Shown here one piece after another: positions 25,734-34,677 of a stretch of 64,000 nucleotides of DNA. The position numbers were made by a program, and so were the translations under genes. The DNA comes from an uncultured Bacillaceae bacterium (GTDB taxonomy: Bacteria > Bacillota > Bacilli > Bacillales > Bacillaceae_L): the NCBI GenBank assembly GCA_947497585.1, contig CANMHG010000003.1:1-64000 (forward strand). Reading direction: 5' to 3'. Each line of letters begins with the position of its first letter. The first letter of the stretch is position 1. The notes beneath the pieces are model-generated. The model saw only the letters and a list, made by a program, of their open reading frames with translations. It had not been told where the DNA came from and made no database searches.

Positions 25734-25862
25734 ATGAATTGGTTAACACCTGAGGAAATCAAAAGAAGAAAAGACAGAAATCGTGTCATCATGTACTGTA
25801 CATTTCCGTTAATAGGAATTGCATTCGGAGCAATTATTACAATAGTAGCAAACGGTTTATAA
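25734..25862 (+). CDS. 42-residue single-span peptide under a cyclic-di-GMP riboswitch
   Basis: ATG 25734 behind GAGGAGG. A basic N-terminal half (PEEIKRRKDRNR) precedes one membrane helix (about residues 18-40). It directly follows the aptamer and is closed by a terminator at 25873, making a stand-alone unit. No homologue recognised; sequence unrelated to the other two riboswitch-linked peptides apart from size. Confidence 0.68.
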   Translation: MNWLTPEEIKRRKDRNRVIMYCTFPLIGIAFGAIITIVANGL

Positions 25863-25872
25863 AATTTAAAAG

Positions 25873-25910
25873 CTGTGTAGGGAACCATTCATTCTTTACA
25901 CAGTTTTTTT
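25873..25910 (+). terminator. Intrinsic terminator after the 42-residue peptide
   Basis: CTGTGTA (25873-25879) pairs with TACACAG (25897-25903), then seven T. Confidence 0.78.
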
Positions 25911-25926
25911 ATTGTAAAAAAACATG

Positions 25927-26018
25927 TGTCGAAACTTGACATTGCTTGTCGAAGGAACAAAAAGGAATATGTTTTTTGTTAGAAAATGTAGATTTAATGG
26001 ATAAAGACAGATTATAAT
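25927..26018 (+). promoter_or_regulatory. Polysaccharide operon promoter region with two Spo0A boxes
   Basis: Two exact TGTCGAA boxes (25927-25933 and 25947-25953), same orientation, 20 bp apart (about two helical turns). A TATAAT at 26013-26018 is a good -10 element but no good -35 is seen at 17 bp, as expected for an activator-dependent promoter. Start of the first gene is at 26084. Spo0A binding TGTCGAA is established in B. subtilis; use here is inferred. Confidence 0.6.
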
Positions 26019-26083
26019 AGGCTTTGTGTAATTTTAATACTAAAGTAATAATTATAAATAAATTAGAACAAACGGAGGATACT

Positions 26084-26827
26084 ATGGAAGAAACAATTAG
26101 CTTACGAGAATTATTTCAGACAATCAAAAAACGTCTTTGGTTAATTACATTAATTACAGTCATTGCTACAGCAACAAGCGGGATTGTTAGTTTTTTCTTA
26201 CTAACACCAATCTATCAATCTTCTACTCAGATTTTAGTAAGTCAAACAAAGACTGAACAACAAGCTTATAACTATAGTGATATACAAACGAACTTACAGC
26301 TTATCAACACATACAACGTTATTATTAAAAGTCCGAAGATACTTGATCTTGTAAAAGAACAATTAGATCTAGATATGACAGTTGAAGCATTAAATAGTCA
26401 AATTACAGTTGCTGCTGAAAAGAACTCACAAGTTATTTCTCTAACGGTTCAAGATGCCAATCCAGCACAAGCTGCTGCGATTGCAAATACAACAGCAATG
26501 GTGTTTAAAAGCGAAATTGCAAACATCATGAGTGTCGATAATGTAAGTATTTTATCTGAAGCCGTGGTAAAAGAAAATCCAACACCAATTAAGCCACGTC
26601 CAGCGTTAAACATGGCGATTGCCTTAGTTGTAGGACTTATGGCAGGGGTTGGTCTAGCATTCTTACTAGAATTCCTTGATAACACAATTAAAACAGAGCA
26701 AGATATTGAAAAACTACTAGAATTACCGGTATTAGGAGCAATTGCAGTTATTGATCATGAAAAAGAAGAGCAAGTAAACACAGCTAAAAGACAAAGCAGA
26801 GTAAGAGGTGAAAATGTTGGTGCGTAG
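26084..26827 (+). CDS. ywqC: Wzz/CapA-type polysaccharide co-polymerase and kinase modulator
   Basis: A 247-residue chain-length determinant protein: two membrane spans (about 20-42 and 178-198) enclosing an extracytoplasmic coiled-coil domain, with the family motif PIKPRPALN just before the second. It partners with the tyrosine kinase encoded next; in B. subtilis equivalents are TkmA/YwqC and EpsA. ATG 26084 follows GGAGG. It overlaps the kinase gene by 14 bases. Confidence 0.92.
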   Translation: MEETISLRELFQTIKKRLWLITLITVIATATSGIVSFFLLTPIYQSSTQILVSQTKTEQQAYNYSDIQTNLQLINTYNVIIKSPKILDLVKEQLDLDMTVEALNSQITVAAEKNSQVISLTVQDANPAQAAAIANTTAMVFKSEIANIMSVDNVSILSEAVVKENPTPIKPRPALNMAIALVVGLMAGVGLAFLLEFLDNTIKTEQDIEKLLELPVLGAIAVIDHEKEEQVNTAKRQSRVRGENVGA

Positions 26828-27518
26828 AACATTGAGAGAAAAATTTCAACAAGCAAACCGTAGCTTAATTACAATGACGAACTCAAAATCACCAATTTCT
26901 GAACAATACCGTACGATTCGTACGAATATTCAATTCTCAACAGTTGACCAAGAGATTCGCTCATTAATGGTAACGTCTGCTGGTCCTGGTGAAGGAAAAT
27001 CAACAACGACAGCTAATATCGCTGTAGTATTTGCGCAGCAAGGAAAAAAAGTACTGTTAATCGATGCGGATCTAAGAAAGCCAACGGCTCATTATACATT
27101 TAGAATTGATAATAATGTCGGATTAACAAATGTTCTTTCAAAGCAAACAACACTAGCAATGGCTGTTCGAGAAACGAACCAAGAAAATTTATTTGTTTTG
27201 CCAAGTGGACCAATTCCTCCTAATCCAGCTGAATTACTTGGTTCACGTTCAATGGAACAATTAATAAATCAAGTATATGAAGAATTTGATATGGTCATTT
27301 TTGATACACCACCTGTTCTTGCAGTAACGGATGCTCAAATTCTAGCAAACAAAAGCGATGGAATCGTATTAGTAGTGTCAAGTGGTACAACTGAGAATGA
27401 GGCAGCGGTAAAAGCGAAGGAACTTCTTGTTAATGCCAAAGGTAAAATACTAGGTGTTGTACTAAATAATAAGAAGATGAAAGATAGCCAATATTACTAT
27501 TACTATGGTGCAAAATGA
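26814..27518 (+). CDS. ywqD: Bacterial tyrosine (BY) kinase, CpsD/CapB family
   Basis: 234 residues. Walker A is GPGEGKST (about 57-64), Walker A' LLIDADLRKP (about 81-90), and Walker B MVIFDTPP near 155. The C-terminus ends in a tyrosine cluster (QYYYYYGAK) that is autophosphorylated in this family. It controls polymer export and synthesis through the modulator and can phosphorylate UDP-sugar dehydrogenases, one of which is encoded at 45782. ATG 26814 is likeliest; GTG 26808 is possible. A reverse Spo0A box (27563-27569) lies behind it. Confidence 0.93.
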   Translation: MLVRRTLREKFQQANRSLITMTNSKSPISEQYRTIRTNIQFSTVDQEIRSLMVTSAGPGEGKSTTTANIAVVFAQQGKKVLLIDADLRKPTAHYTFRIDNNVGLTNVLSKQTTLAMAVRETNQENLFVLPSGPIPPNPAELLGSRSMEQLINQVYEEFDMVIFDTPPVLAVTDAQILANKSDGIVLVVSSGTTENEAAVKAKELLVNAKGKILGVVLNNKKMKDSQYYYYYGAK

Positions 27519-27654
27519 ATAATTTGTAAAAAAAAGGGTGAAATGGGTGAAAAAAGTCACGATTCGACAATTTACACCCGTTTCTCCTATTATTATTCTA
27601 TGATAATATGAAAAAAGTAACGAAATATGTTACTTAAAGGGGGATTTTGACAGA

Positions 27655-28419
27655 ATGATAGATATTCATAGCCATATCCTCTATGGATTAGATGATGGTG
27701 CGAAAGACCTAAATGATAGCCTTGAAATGGCGAAGGCTGCAGTGGACGAAGGAATCACAACAATCATTGCAACGCCCCATTTTAATGAGAAGTACGTAAA
27801 CCATAAACAAGAGATTATAAATAAGGTTGCTAGACTAAACGAAGTTATACAAGAAAAACAAATCCCACTAACCATCCTACCAGGTCAAGAACCACGAATT
27901 TACGGAGATTTACTAGAAGACTACAATAACGGTCAAGTACTTACATTAAACAATGCAGGGAAATTCATGCTTATTGAGTTACCATCCAACCATGTCCCTA
28001 GATATACAGAAAAATTACTATTTGATCTACAACTAAACGGGTTAACACCTATCATTGTACATCCTGAACGAAACCAGGAAATCATTGAGAATCCTGATAA
28101 GTTATACCAGTTTGTGAAAAAGGGAGCATGTACTCAAGTGACGGCTGCTAGTTTAGCTGGGTATTTTGGGAAAAAGATTAAGAAGTTTTCACTTCAAATG
28201 ATAGAAGCAAATCTTACTCACTTTATTGCGAGTGATGCTCATAATTTAACAGGTCGATCGTTTAAAATGAGAGAGGCATTTGGAGTGGTAGAGAAAGAGT
28301 TTGGGTTGGGTGCTGTTTATCTATTTCAGGAAAATGCAGAGTTGTTGTTGGAAGATAAAACTATAATAAAAGAAGCTCCTGAACAGATAAAAAGAAGAAA
28401 GATTTTAGGGATATTTTAG
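27655..28419 (+). CDS. ywqE: PHP-domain protein-tyrosine phosphatase (CpsB/YwqE)
   Basis: A 254-residue metal-dependent tyrosine phosphatase opposing the BY kinase. Metal ligands are visible: MIDIHSHILYGLDDGA, IATPHFNE, VHPERN and SDAHN. Length matches the family. ATG 27655 follows AAGGGGG. It is separated from the kinase gene by 136 bases that include a possible hairpin, and is followed by the regulatory RNA region. Confidence 0.94.
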   Translation: MIDIHSHILYGLDDGAKDLNDSLEMAKAAVDEGITTIIATPHFNEKYVNHKQEIINKVARLNEVIQEKQIPLTILPGQEPRIYGDLLEDYNNGQVLTLNNAGKFMLIELPSNHVPRYTEKLLFDLQLNGLTPIIVHPERNQEIIENPDKLYQFVKKGACTQVTAASLAGYFGKKIKKFSLQMIEANLTHFIASDAHNLTGRSFKMREAFGVVEKEFGLGAVYLFQENAELLLEDKTIIKEAPEQIKRRKILGIF

Positions 28420-28444
28420 GTCGATTATATAAAGAGTTATCCGG

Positions 28445-28484
28445 ATATGTTTTATTGAAACCCTAATAAAACATATTCTTTTTA
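28445..28484 (+). terminator. Intrinsic terminator inside the polysaccharide operon
   Basis: ATATGTTTTATT (28445-28456) pairs perfectly with AATAAAACATAT (28465-28476), then TCTTTTTAT. Located between the phosphatase gene and the probable EAR; its presence inside an operon suggests conditional termination. Confidence 0.8.
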
Positions 28485-28489
28485 TGAAA

Positions 28490-28611
28490 TCGGTAATGTC
28501 TCCTAACCGTTATCAATGGAGGCACTCGGTCATGCTGTGGGTGGTATCCATCTTAGACACTTGTTGTCAAGGGTATGATGTGAGGACGGGTTAGATGCCC
28601 GAAGTCTACAT
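28490..28611 (+). ncRNA. Probable EAR (eps-associated RNA) antitermination element
   Basis: No ORF. The stretch folds well: CGGT/ACCG hairpin (28491-28509) whose loop TGTCTCC (28497-28503) can pair with GGAGGCA (28518-28524) as a pseudoknot; TAGAC (28554-28558) with GTCTA (28604-28608) closing an arm that holds CTTG/CAAG and CGGG/CCCG hairpins. Position between early regulatory genes and the sugar genes is where Bacillales carry EAR, which lets RNA polymerase read through later terminators. Identification from context and structure, not from a model search. Confidence 0.7.
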
Positions 28612-28620
28612 AATGAGACT

Positions 28621-28657
28621 CTAGTTATCTCGTTTTATAAAAAGACTAGATAACTAG
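28621..28657 (+). terminator. 10-bp hairpin between EAR and galU
   Basis: CTAGTTATCT (28621-28630) pairs with AGATAACTAG (28648-28657), 17-base loop; downstream T-tract is weak (GTTCTTATT). Possibly a second conditional terminator or RNA-processing hairpin. Confidence 0.55.
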
Positions 28658-28719
28658 GTTCTTATTAATAAAAGTAACTAACTTATTTAAAAATATATAT
28701 GTGAAAAGAGGGATTATCC

Positions 28720-29607
28720 TTGAAAAGAGTAAAAAAAGCAATTATCCCAGCTGCAGGATTAGGCACAAGATTCTTACCAGCAACTAAAGCAATGCCTAAA
28801 GAGATGCTTCCAATTGTCGATAAGCCGACAATTCAATATATAGTAGAAGAGGCAATTGAATCAGGAATTGAAGATATTATCATTGTGACGGGAAAAGGAA
28901 AGCGTGCGATTGAGGATCATTTTGATAATTCTTTTGAGTTAGAGCACAACTTATTGGAGAAAGAAAAGTTTGATCTTTTAGAAAAGGTTCAGCAGTCTTC
29001 AAGTGTTGACATTCACTATATCCGACAAAAAGAACCAAAAGGACTAGGACATGCAGTATGGTGCGCTAGAAAATTTATTGGGAATGAGCCATTTGCAGTT
29101 TTACTGGGTGATGATATTGTACAAGCTGAAACACCATGTTTACGTCAGTTAATTAATGAATACGATAATACTTTGTCATCAGTAATTGGTGTGCAAACAG
29201 TACCAGATAATCAAACGCATAGATATGGAATAATTGATCCATTAGTGAGTCAAGGAAGACGTTATCAAGTGAATCAATTTGTAGAAAAACCCAAACAAGG
29301 AACTGCACCTTCTAATCTAGCTATTATGGGAAGGTATATTCTTACACCTGAAATCTTCATGTTCTTGGAACAGCAAGAAACGGGTGCTGGTGGAGAAATA
29401 CAGTTAACAGATGCTATTCAAAAGTTAAATGAAATACAAAGGGTTTTTGCATATGATTTTGAAGGTAAGCGTTTTGATGTAGGTGAAAAACTTGGATTTA
29501 TCCAAACTACAATAGAATTTTCATTACAACATGAAGAATTACGAGAAGACTTAATTAAATTCATGGAAAAAGTGATTGAGAATAATAAGTTATCAAATGT
29601 TTTATAG
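28720..29607 (+). CDS. galU: UTP-glucose-1-phosphate uridylyltransferase
   Basis: 295 residues. Nucleotide-binding motif at residues 8-23 ([16 protein letters not shown]) and [18 protein letters not shown] are the signature of GalU/GtaB. It makes UDP-glucose, substrate for the UDP-glucose dehydrogenase at 45782 and for glycosyltransferases here. Start is TTG 28720 behind AAGAGGG; no better ATG. First sugar gene after the EAR. Confidence 0.95.
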   Translation: MKRVKKAIIPAAGLGTRFLPATKAMPKEMLPIVDKPTIQYIVEEAIESGIEDIIIVTGKGKRAIEDHFDNSFELEHNLLEKEKFDLLEKVQQSSSVDIHYIRQKEPKGLGHAVWCARKFIGNEPFAVLLGDDIVQAETPCLRQLINEYDNTLSSVIGVQTVPDNQTHRYGIIDPLVSQGRRYQVNQFVEKPKQGTAPSNLAIMGRYILTPEIFMFLEQQETGAGGEIQLTDAIQKLNEIQRVFAYDFEGKRFDVGEKLGFIQTTIEFSLQHEELREDLIKFMEKVIENNKLSNVL

Positions 29608-29623
29608 AGGGGATTGAAAACAA

Positions 29624-30292
29624 GTGTCAGAACTAGTAAACCATGAAAAAATCAGTGTTTCAAAACCTCTAACTGCATATGAAAAAAAGTCATATATTAT
29701 GTTGAAACGCTTGATTGATATGTTTGGTGCTTTAATAGGTTTAATGTTTACAAGTATTTTATTTTTACTGGTTGGTATTGCAATAAAGCTAGAAGATCCA
29801 AAAGGCCCTGTGTTCTTTTCTCAAATCCGTGTTGGGAAAAATGGACAAGAGTTTAAGATGTATAAATTCCGTTCGATGGTAACTGATGCTGAAGCGAAGC
29901 TTGAAAAGTTACTTAAGTACAATGAAACTACGGGTGCTATGTTTAAGATGAAAGAAGACCCTAGAGTTACCAATATTGGAAGATTTATTAGAAAAACAAG
30001 TATAGACGAGCTTCCTCAGTTATTTAATGTGTTAAAAGGGGATATGAGTCTAGTTGGTCCAAGACCGCCGTTAGTAAGAGAAGTTGCTGAATACACTGAC
30101 TACCACAAGCAAAGGCTTTTAGTTACACCAGGTTGTACAGGATTATGGCAAGTGAGTGGTAGAAGTACTATAGGGTTTGAAGAAATGGTTGAATTAGACT
30201 TAAAGTATATTAGAGCGAGATCAATTTCACTTGATATTATTATAATATTTAAAACTGTTGTGGTTCTATTCGGATCGAAAAATGCTTATTAA
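29624..30292 (+). CDS. Initiating undecaprenyl-phosphate sugar-phosphate transferase
   Basis: 222 residues of the bacterial sugar transferase (WcaJ/TuaA/EpsL) family, which loads the first sugar-1-phosphate onto the lipid carrier at the inner membrane. One membrane helix (about 33-55), then VFFSQIRVGKNGQEFKMYKF, KTSIDELPQLFNVLKGDMS and VGPRPP, all family hallmarks. It lacks the N-terminal four-span region of longer forms. GTG start at 29624, 14 bases after galU. Confidence 0.93.
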   Translation: MSELVNHEKISVSKPLTAYEKKSYIMLKRLIDMFGALIGLMFTSILFLLVGIAIKLEDPKGPVFFSQIRVGKNGQEFKMYKFRSMVTDAEAKLEKLLKYNETTGAMFKMKEDPRVTNIGRFIRKTSIDELPQLFNVLKGDMSLVGPRPPLVREVAEYTDYHKQRLLVTPGCTGLWQVSGRSTIGFEEMVELDLKYIRARSISLDIIIIFKTVVVLFGSKNAY

Positions 30293-30307
30293 GGTTGGAT
30301 ATATAAT

Positions 30308-31558
30308 ATGAAAAAAATACTATTTGTTACTAATAGACTCCCTTTCCCTGAAACAGATGGCAGAAAAAAGATTTTATTACAATATATAAAGACACTTAAG
30401 AAAGTCTTTATTAGTGCGGAAATATTTAATATTTCTTATGTTGATAATATGGATGATCTGCGACAAAGGCCAGAAGAAATTTCAGAGTTAATCACACTAG
30501 AAAAACCAAATATAGTAGAAAAGATCTTCAATATTGCCTTCTATACAATATTATTAAGAAAATATCCAATACAAGTTTCTTTATTCTATAGAAGAAAAAA
30601 TAAAGAAAAAATAAATAATTTAGTAGAGAAAATTAATCCAGACATAATTATCTATGACATGGTAAGAGTCGCTGAATATGTATCAACTAATAATAATGTA
30701 ATAAAAGTAATGAATTATGATGACCTGCTATCATTGAGATATAAGAGACAAATGGATTGGATTCAATATATTCCTTCTATTTTTGGTGGATTTAAAATGC
30801 CTCAGTTTTTAAATCAATTATTCAATCTAAAAAGAATTCAGCTAGCAGTTTTAGAGTTTGAAAGTAAATTGTTAGAGGGTTATGAGACTAGAGTTGCAAA
30901 GAGATTTGATCATCTCTTATTTACATCCCCTAACGAGGCAGCACTTTTTAAAGAATTAACTGGTCATTCTTCTTGTAGAGGTATACCAATGACATTTGAA
31001 AGAAATTTAAAAGAAATAAATAATACTTTTAGTAGAAGTAAGATTGTGTTTGTAGGAAAAATGGATATACCCCACAATGTATCTGCAGTATTATATTTCT
31101 ATAATAATATATTTCCTGTTTTGAAGAAAAAGATTCCTGAGTTAGAATTTCATATAGTTGGAAAATGTCCTGTAGATTCAGTAAAAAAATTATCAAGTGT
31201 AGAAGGAATTATAGTAACTGGTATGAAGGAAAATTTATACGAGTATATAAAAGATTCTTCCTTAGTAGTAGCACCACTAGTTTTTGGTACAGGAATTAAA
31301 ACAAAAATAATTGAGGCACTCTCTTTAGGACTCCCTGTGGTTACTACAGTAATTGGAGCTGAAGGTATTCCAGTAACTGATAATAGTGGTATCTTCGTTG
31401 CGGATAATGACCAAGAATTTATTGAATATATAGAAAAATTAGTTAACTCAAAAGAATATAATTTAATTGCAAGAAAAGAAGCTTATGATTTCTTTTGTAA
31501 CAATTACACTGAGGCTACAAATCTTGTTAAGTGGAATGAATTCCTAAAATTTCCTTAA
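30308..31558 (+). CDS. Glycosyltransferase family 4-like (GT-B)
   Basis: 416 residues. N-terminal Rossmann domain starts ILFVTNRLPFPETDGRKK; C-terminal domain holds IVFVGKMDIPHN, then LVVAPLVFGTGIKTKIIEALSLGLPVV, the E-x7-E-type motif that binds the sugar nucleotide. Retaining transferase adding one residue to the repeat unit; donor unknown. From here to about 41.4 kb the DNA looks more AT-rich than the flanks. Confidence 0.88.
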   Translation: MKKILFVTNRLPFPETDGRKKILLQYIKTLKKVFISAEIFNISYVDNMDDLRQRPEEISELITLEKPNIVEKIFNIAFYTILLRKYPIQVSLFYRRKNKEKINNLVEKINPDIIIYDMVRVAEYVSTNNNVIKVMNYDDLLSLRYKRQMDWIQYIPSIFGGFKMPQFLNQLFNLKRIQLAVLEFESKLLEGYETRVAKRFDHLLFTSPNEAALFKELTGHSSCRGIPMTFERNLKEINNTFSRSKIVFVGKMDIPHNVSAVLYFYNNIFPVLKKKIPELEFHIVGKCPVDSVKKLSSVEGIIVTGMKENLYEYIKDSSLVVAPLVFGTGIKTKIIEALSLGLPVVTTVIGAEGIPVTDNSGIFVADNDQEFIEYIEKLVNSKEYNLIARKEAYDFFCNNYTEATNLVKWNEFLKFP

Positions 31559-31567
31559 GGAGCGAAT

Positions 31568-32464
31568 ATGGACCAATTAAGTAGAAAAAATGTAATAAGA
31601 ACAGTATCTATAATAATACCAACACATAACAGAATTGATAAGCTTAGTATTACTTTAGAAAGTTATCTAAAACAAAGTAACCTATTAGAAGTTTTAATCA
31701 TCGATGATGCGAGTACTGATAATACTGAAGAATACTTCTCCAATTTAGAGAATCCAAAAATCCAATATATAAGGAATACAAAAAGACTAGGTGCGGCTTT
31801 GTCAAAATGGATAGGTGTTCAGAAGTCTCAAGGTGAGTATATTTTATTTGGGGAAGATGATTTATATCTTTCGCAGAATTATATTGAAACTCTACTAAGA
31901 GAAATGACTGTTGAAGATGCTGATTTGATAGGAGGGAGAATAATTTATTTAGATAATGAAGAAATGGAGGAAGATGCAATAACAAGAAACAATTTCAATC
32001 CCAAAAAACTATATGATAAATATTTTAATCATAAATTTAATAGTAAACCTTTAAATAATGAAGAGGTTATCTTTTTACATGGTATATACTTAGTAAGGAA
32101 TTCTATTATTAAAAATGTAGGTATTGACGCTAATTATGGTGGAAATGGATGGAGAGAAGAAACAGACCCACAGATTACTGCCAAGGCACAGGGATATAAA
32201 ATAGTTTTTACTCCATTTACTATATGTTTTCACTTACCAAGAGGACAAAACTTAGGTGGTCAACATACTTTTAATAGATGGGTTTATGAATATTGGGTTT
32301 ATAAAAATAATCTCTATTTTTTGAAAAAACACTTTAAATACCTAAAACAAATAGGATTTATTAGATATAATCCTACAATCGATAATATTATATATATTTC
32401 ATTAAGACTTTATGAAAATTATATTTTAAAAATAGCTCATAAGATTAAAAGATTATTAAAATAA
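31568..32464 (+). CDS. Glycosyltransferase family 2 (GT-A)
   Basis: 298 residues, inverting GT-A fold. Signatures: SIIIPTHNRIDKLSITLESY at the N-terminus, LIIDDASTDNTEEYF, and ILFGEDDLYLS for the metal-binding acidic pair. AAGGAG precedes ATG 31568 by six bases. Donor and acceptor unknown. The C-terminal 70 residues are basic and likely membrane-associated. Confidence 0.88.
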   Translation: MDQLSRKNVIRTVSIIIPTHNRIDKLSITLESYLKQSNLLEVLIIDDASTDNTEEYFSNLENPKIQYIRNTKRLGAALSKWIGVQKSQGEYILFGEDDLYLSQNYIETLLREMTVEDADLIGGRIIYLDNEEMEEDAITRNNFNPKKLYDKYFNHKFNSKPLNNEEVIFLHGIYLVRNSIIKNVGIDANYGGNGWREETDPQITAKAQGYKIVFTPFTICFHLPRGQNLGGQHTFNRWVYEYWVYKNNLYFLKKHFKYLKQIGFIRYNPTIDNIIYISLRLYENYILKIAHKIKRLLK

Positions 32465-32480
32465 GGAGTTTGATATAGGG

Positions 32481-33629
32481 ATGAAAATTGGACTTTTTAC
32501 TCCATTTGCCCCCCCCCAAAGAAGTGCAGTAGTAACACGGTTTACAAGTTTAAGAACATATTTAGTGAGTAAGGGATTAGAAGCGGATTTTATTTCGCCA
32601 GCTGAATTAAAGACACATGAGGAAAATTCACCGAATTATGTTAAATATTACACCAATATAATGGAATTAATTAAGATCATAAAATGTTATGATCTTTTAG
32701 TAATTACAACACCTCCAGGAAATTATGCGTTTAAAGCAATTTTAATATCTAAGTTATTAAAAAAAAGAGTAATAGTCGATATAAGGGATCCATGGACATT
32801 TGCACAAGAAAAATTAAATCTGATTGATAATGGTAGCCTAAAGTATAAAAAGCAGATATTGATGGAAAAGTTGACGTATCGTATTGCAGATAAAATTACA
32901 ATTGTTACAGAATATTTAAAAGAATATTTAATTGATAAATTTAGTTTTCTTAAAGAAAAAGATATTATAGTTGCTCCCAACGGTGTGGAACCAAGTAATT
33001 TCAAATATAATATTGAAGATAGAAAAGAAGCAAGAACAGAACTAAATATTCCAAAGGACGCTACTGTGTTAACATACATGGGGATTATTGGTGGAAAAGA
33101 ATTAGATGAACTCCTAAAACTTGCTCAACCTTTATTAAGGGATAACGTTAAATTGTACTTAATGTTTATACTAATAGTTGATAAATGGTCAGAAAGCCTA
33201 CTTTCTGATTTAAAGAAATTAGCTAAAGAGTTAGGAATTTTAGAAAGATTAGTTATCATGGAAAGTGTTGAACACGAGAAAGTTTCTAAGTACCTTTCAG
33301 CTTCTGATATTGCAATTAATCCTTTACCTAATAATTTAAATTATTGTTTTCCTGTAAAAACTTTTGAATATATGTCCAATGAACTTTTTATTGCGGTAAA
33401 GGGACCTAAAGAAGGCCCACTATATGATTTAACTATTAATAGTAGTTTTGGCTTTTATGCTGAGAGTTGGGATGAATTCTATATTAAATTAAATAAAATA
33501 TTAAGTACATGCACGAATGAGGATATAAAAAGTTTAGGTTTGATAGGAAAAGAAGTTGTCCAAAAAAGTTATAAAAGAGAAATGGCCAATATAAAAATAT
33601 ATGAAACCCTCTTGGAGTTAGGCAAATGA
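32481..33629 (+). CDS. Glycosyltransferase (GT-B), with a C9 tract near the start
   Basis: 382 residues, GT4-like. The N-terminus MKIGLFTPFAPPQRS is followed by a long Rossmann domain, IVAPNGVEPSNF at the domain junction, and YLSASDIAINPLP with FPVKTFEYMS in the C-terminal domain. Nine consecutive C (32509-32517) lie in codons 10-13, a site where slippage would shift the frame. ATG 32481 follows AAGGAG at a longer spacing. It overlaps the next gene by four bases (ATGA). Confidence 0.88.
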   Translation: MKIGLFTPFAPPQRSAVVTRFTSLRTYLVSKGLEADFISPAELKTHEENSPNYVKYYTNIMELIKIIKCYDLLVITTPPGNYAFKAILISKLLKKRVIVDIRDPWTFAQEKLNLIDNGSLKYKKQILMEKLTYRIADKITIVTEYLKEYLIDKFSFLKEKDIIVAPNGVEPSNFKYNIEDRKEARTELNIPKDATVLTYMGIIGGKELDELLKLAQPLLRDNVKLYLMFILIVDKWSESLLSDLKKLAKELGILERLVIMESVEHEKVSKYLSASDIAINPLPNNLNYCFPVKTFEYMSNELFIAVKGPKEGPLYDLTINSSFGFYAESWDEFYIKLNKILSTCTNEDIKSLGLIGKEVVQKSYKREMANIKIYETLLELGK

Positions 33630-34675
33630 AGGTCGCAATTCTAACCCCTTATTCTTTAAAAGATAAAAAGGGTGGAGTTGAGATAGCAAATCAATATCTT
33701 GAAAAAATTTTTAAGGATGTTGATTATATATATTTTAACTCTGAAAAGCAATGTATCTCACAATCCATTATTAAAAGAGTATTTTACGAAGAATATATGT
33801 CATTTGTAATTGGAAAAACGTTCATAGATAAACATAAAAATAAAAAATATGATTTAGTTATAAGTAATGGGATGTTCGGTTGGTATTTAGCACTAAATAG
33901 AGTAAAGGTCAATAGAATTAATATTTACCATGGAACCTATACTGGTTATACCATTGCAACTACGGAGAAGAAGAAAATTGGATATTTTATAAACAGATAC
34001 GTACATGGCTTCTTTGAAAGGCTCAGTGGGCAAAATTGCAAGGTGATAACAGTATCCGAATTTAATAAGAAATTATTGAAAGAATACTATAAATTAGAGT
34101 CAAATGTTATAAATCTACCTGTAGATCCCAATAACTTTCCGATTATCAAAAAAGAGAATGCAAGAAAAGCACTTGGTATCGATAGGCAAAGGAAATACTT
34201 CCTGTTTGTTGGAAGAATAGAAGAAAGTAAGGGTTCTAAGACCTTAGAAGAGTTGATTGAAAATTACCCAAATTATCACTATATAATCATTGGGGAAGGT
34301 ACTCTTAATAAAGAATATAAAAACACTGAAATAATAAATAAAATTAACAATAATAATATATATCTTTATTATAATGCAGTTGACGGAGTTATAATACCAT
34401 CAAAGTTTGAATCAGCAAGTCTAGTAGCACTAGAAGCCATGGTTTGTGGTACGCCCATTATTATGAATGAAACGGGATATGCAAAAGAAATAAAAAATGC
34501 CTTTCCATCATTTGTGACTAATTCGAATAACTTTCTGCGAGATTTCTCCGAGTTCTCAAGAAATACTGACTGTTTTGATAGACAGAAAATAAGAAATTGG
34601 GTAAATAGTCATTTTAGTCTAGATTCGTATATAAAGAAATGGAGTCATATTAGGGATTCTAATGGGAGAGATTAA
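33626..34675 (+). CDS. Glycosyltransferase family 4
   Basis: 349 residues. N-terminal MKVAILTPYSLKDKKGGVEIA with the GGVE acceptor-side loop; C-terminal FLFVGRIEESKG, then VIIPSKFESASLVALEAMVCGTPII (split E-x7-E motif). Start overlaps the previous stop as ATGA. Sugar specificity unknown. Confidence 0.9.
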   Translation: MKVAILTPYSLKDKKGGVEIANQYLEKIFKDVDYIYFNSEKQCISQSIIKRVFYEEYMSFVIGKTFIDKHKNKKYDLVISNGMFGWYLALNRVKVNRINIYHGTYTGYTIATTEKKKIGYFINRYVHGFFERLSGQNCKVITVSEFNKKLLKEYYKLESNVINLPVDPNNFPIIKKENARKALGIDRQRKYFLFVGRIEESKGSKTLEELIENYPNYHYIIIGEGTLNKEYKNTEIINKINNNNIYLYYNAVDGVIIPSKFESASLVALEAMVCGTPIIMNETGYAKEIKNAFPSFVTNSNNFLRDFSEFSRNTDCFDRQKIRNWVNSHFSLDSYIKKWSHIRDSNGRD

Positions 34676-34677
34676 GT

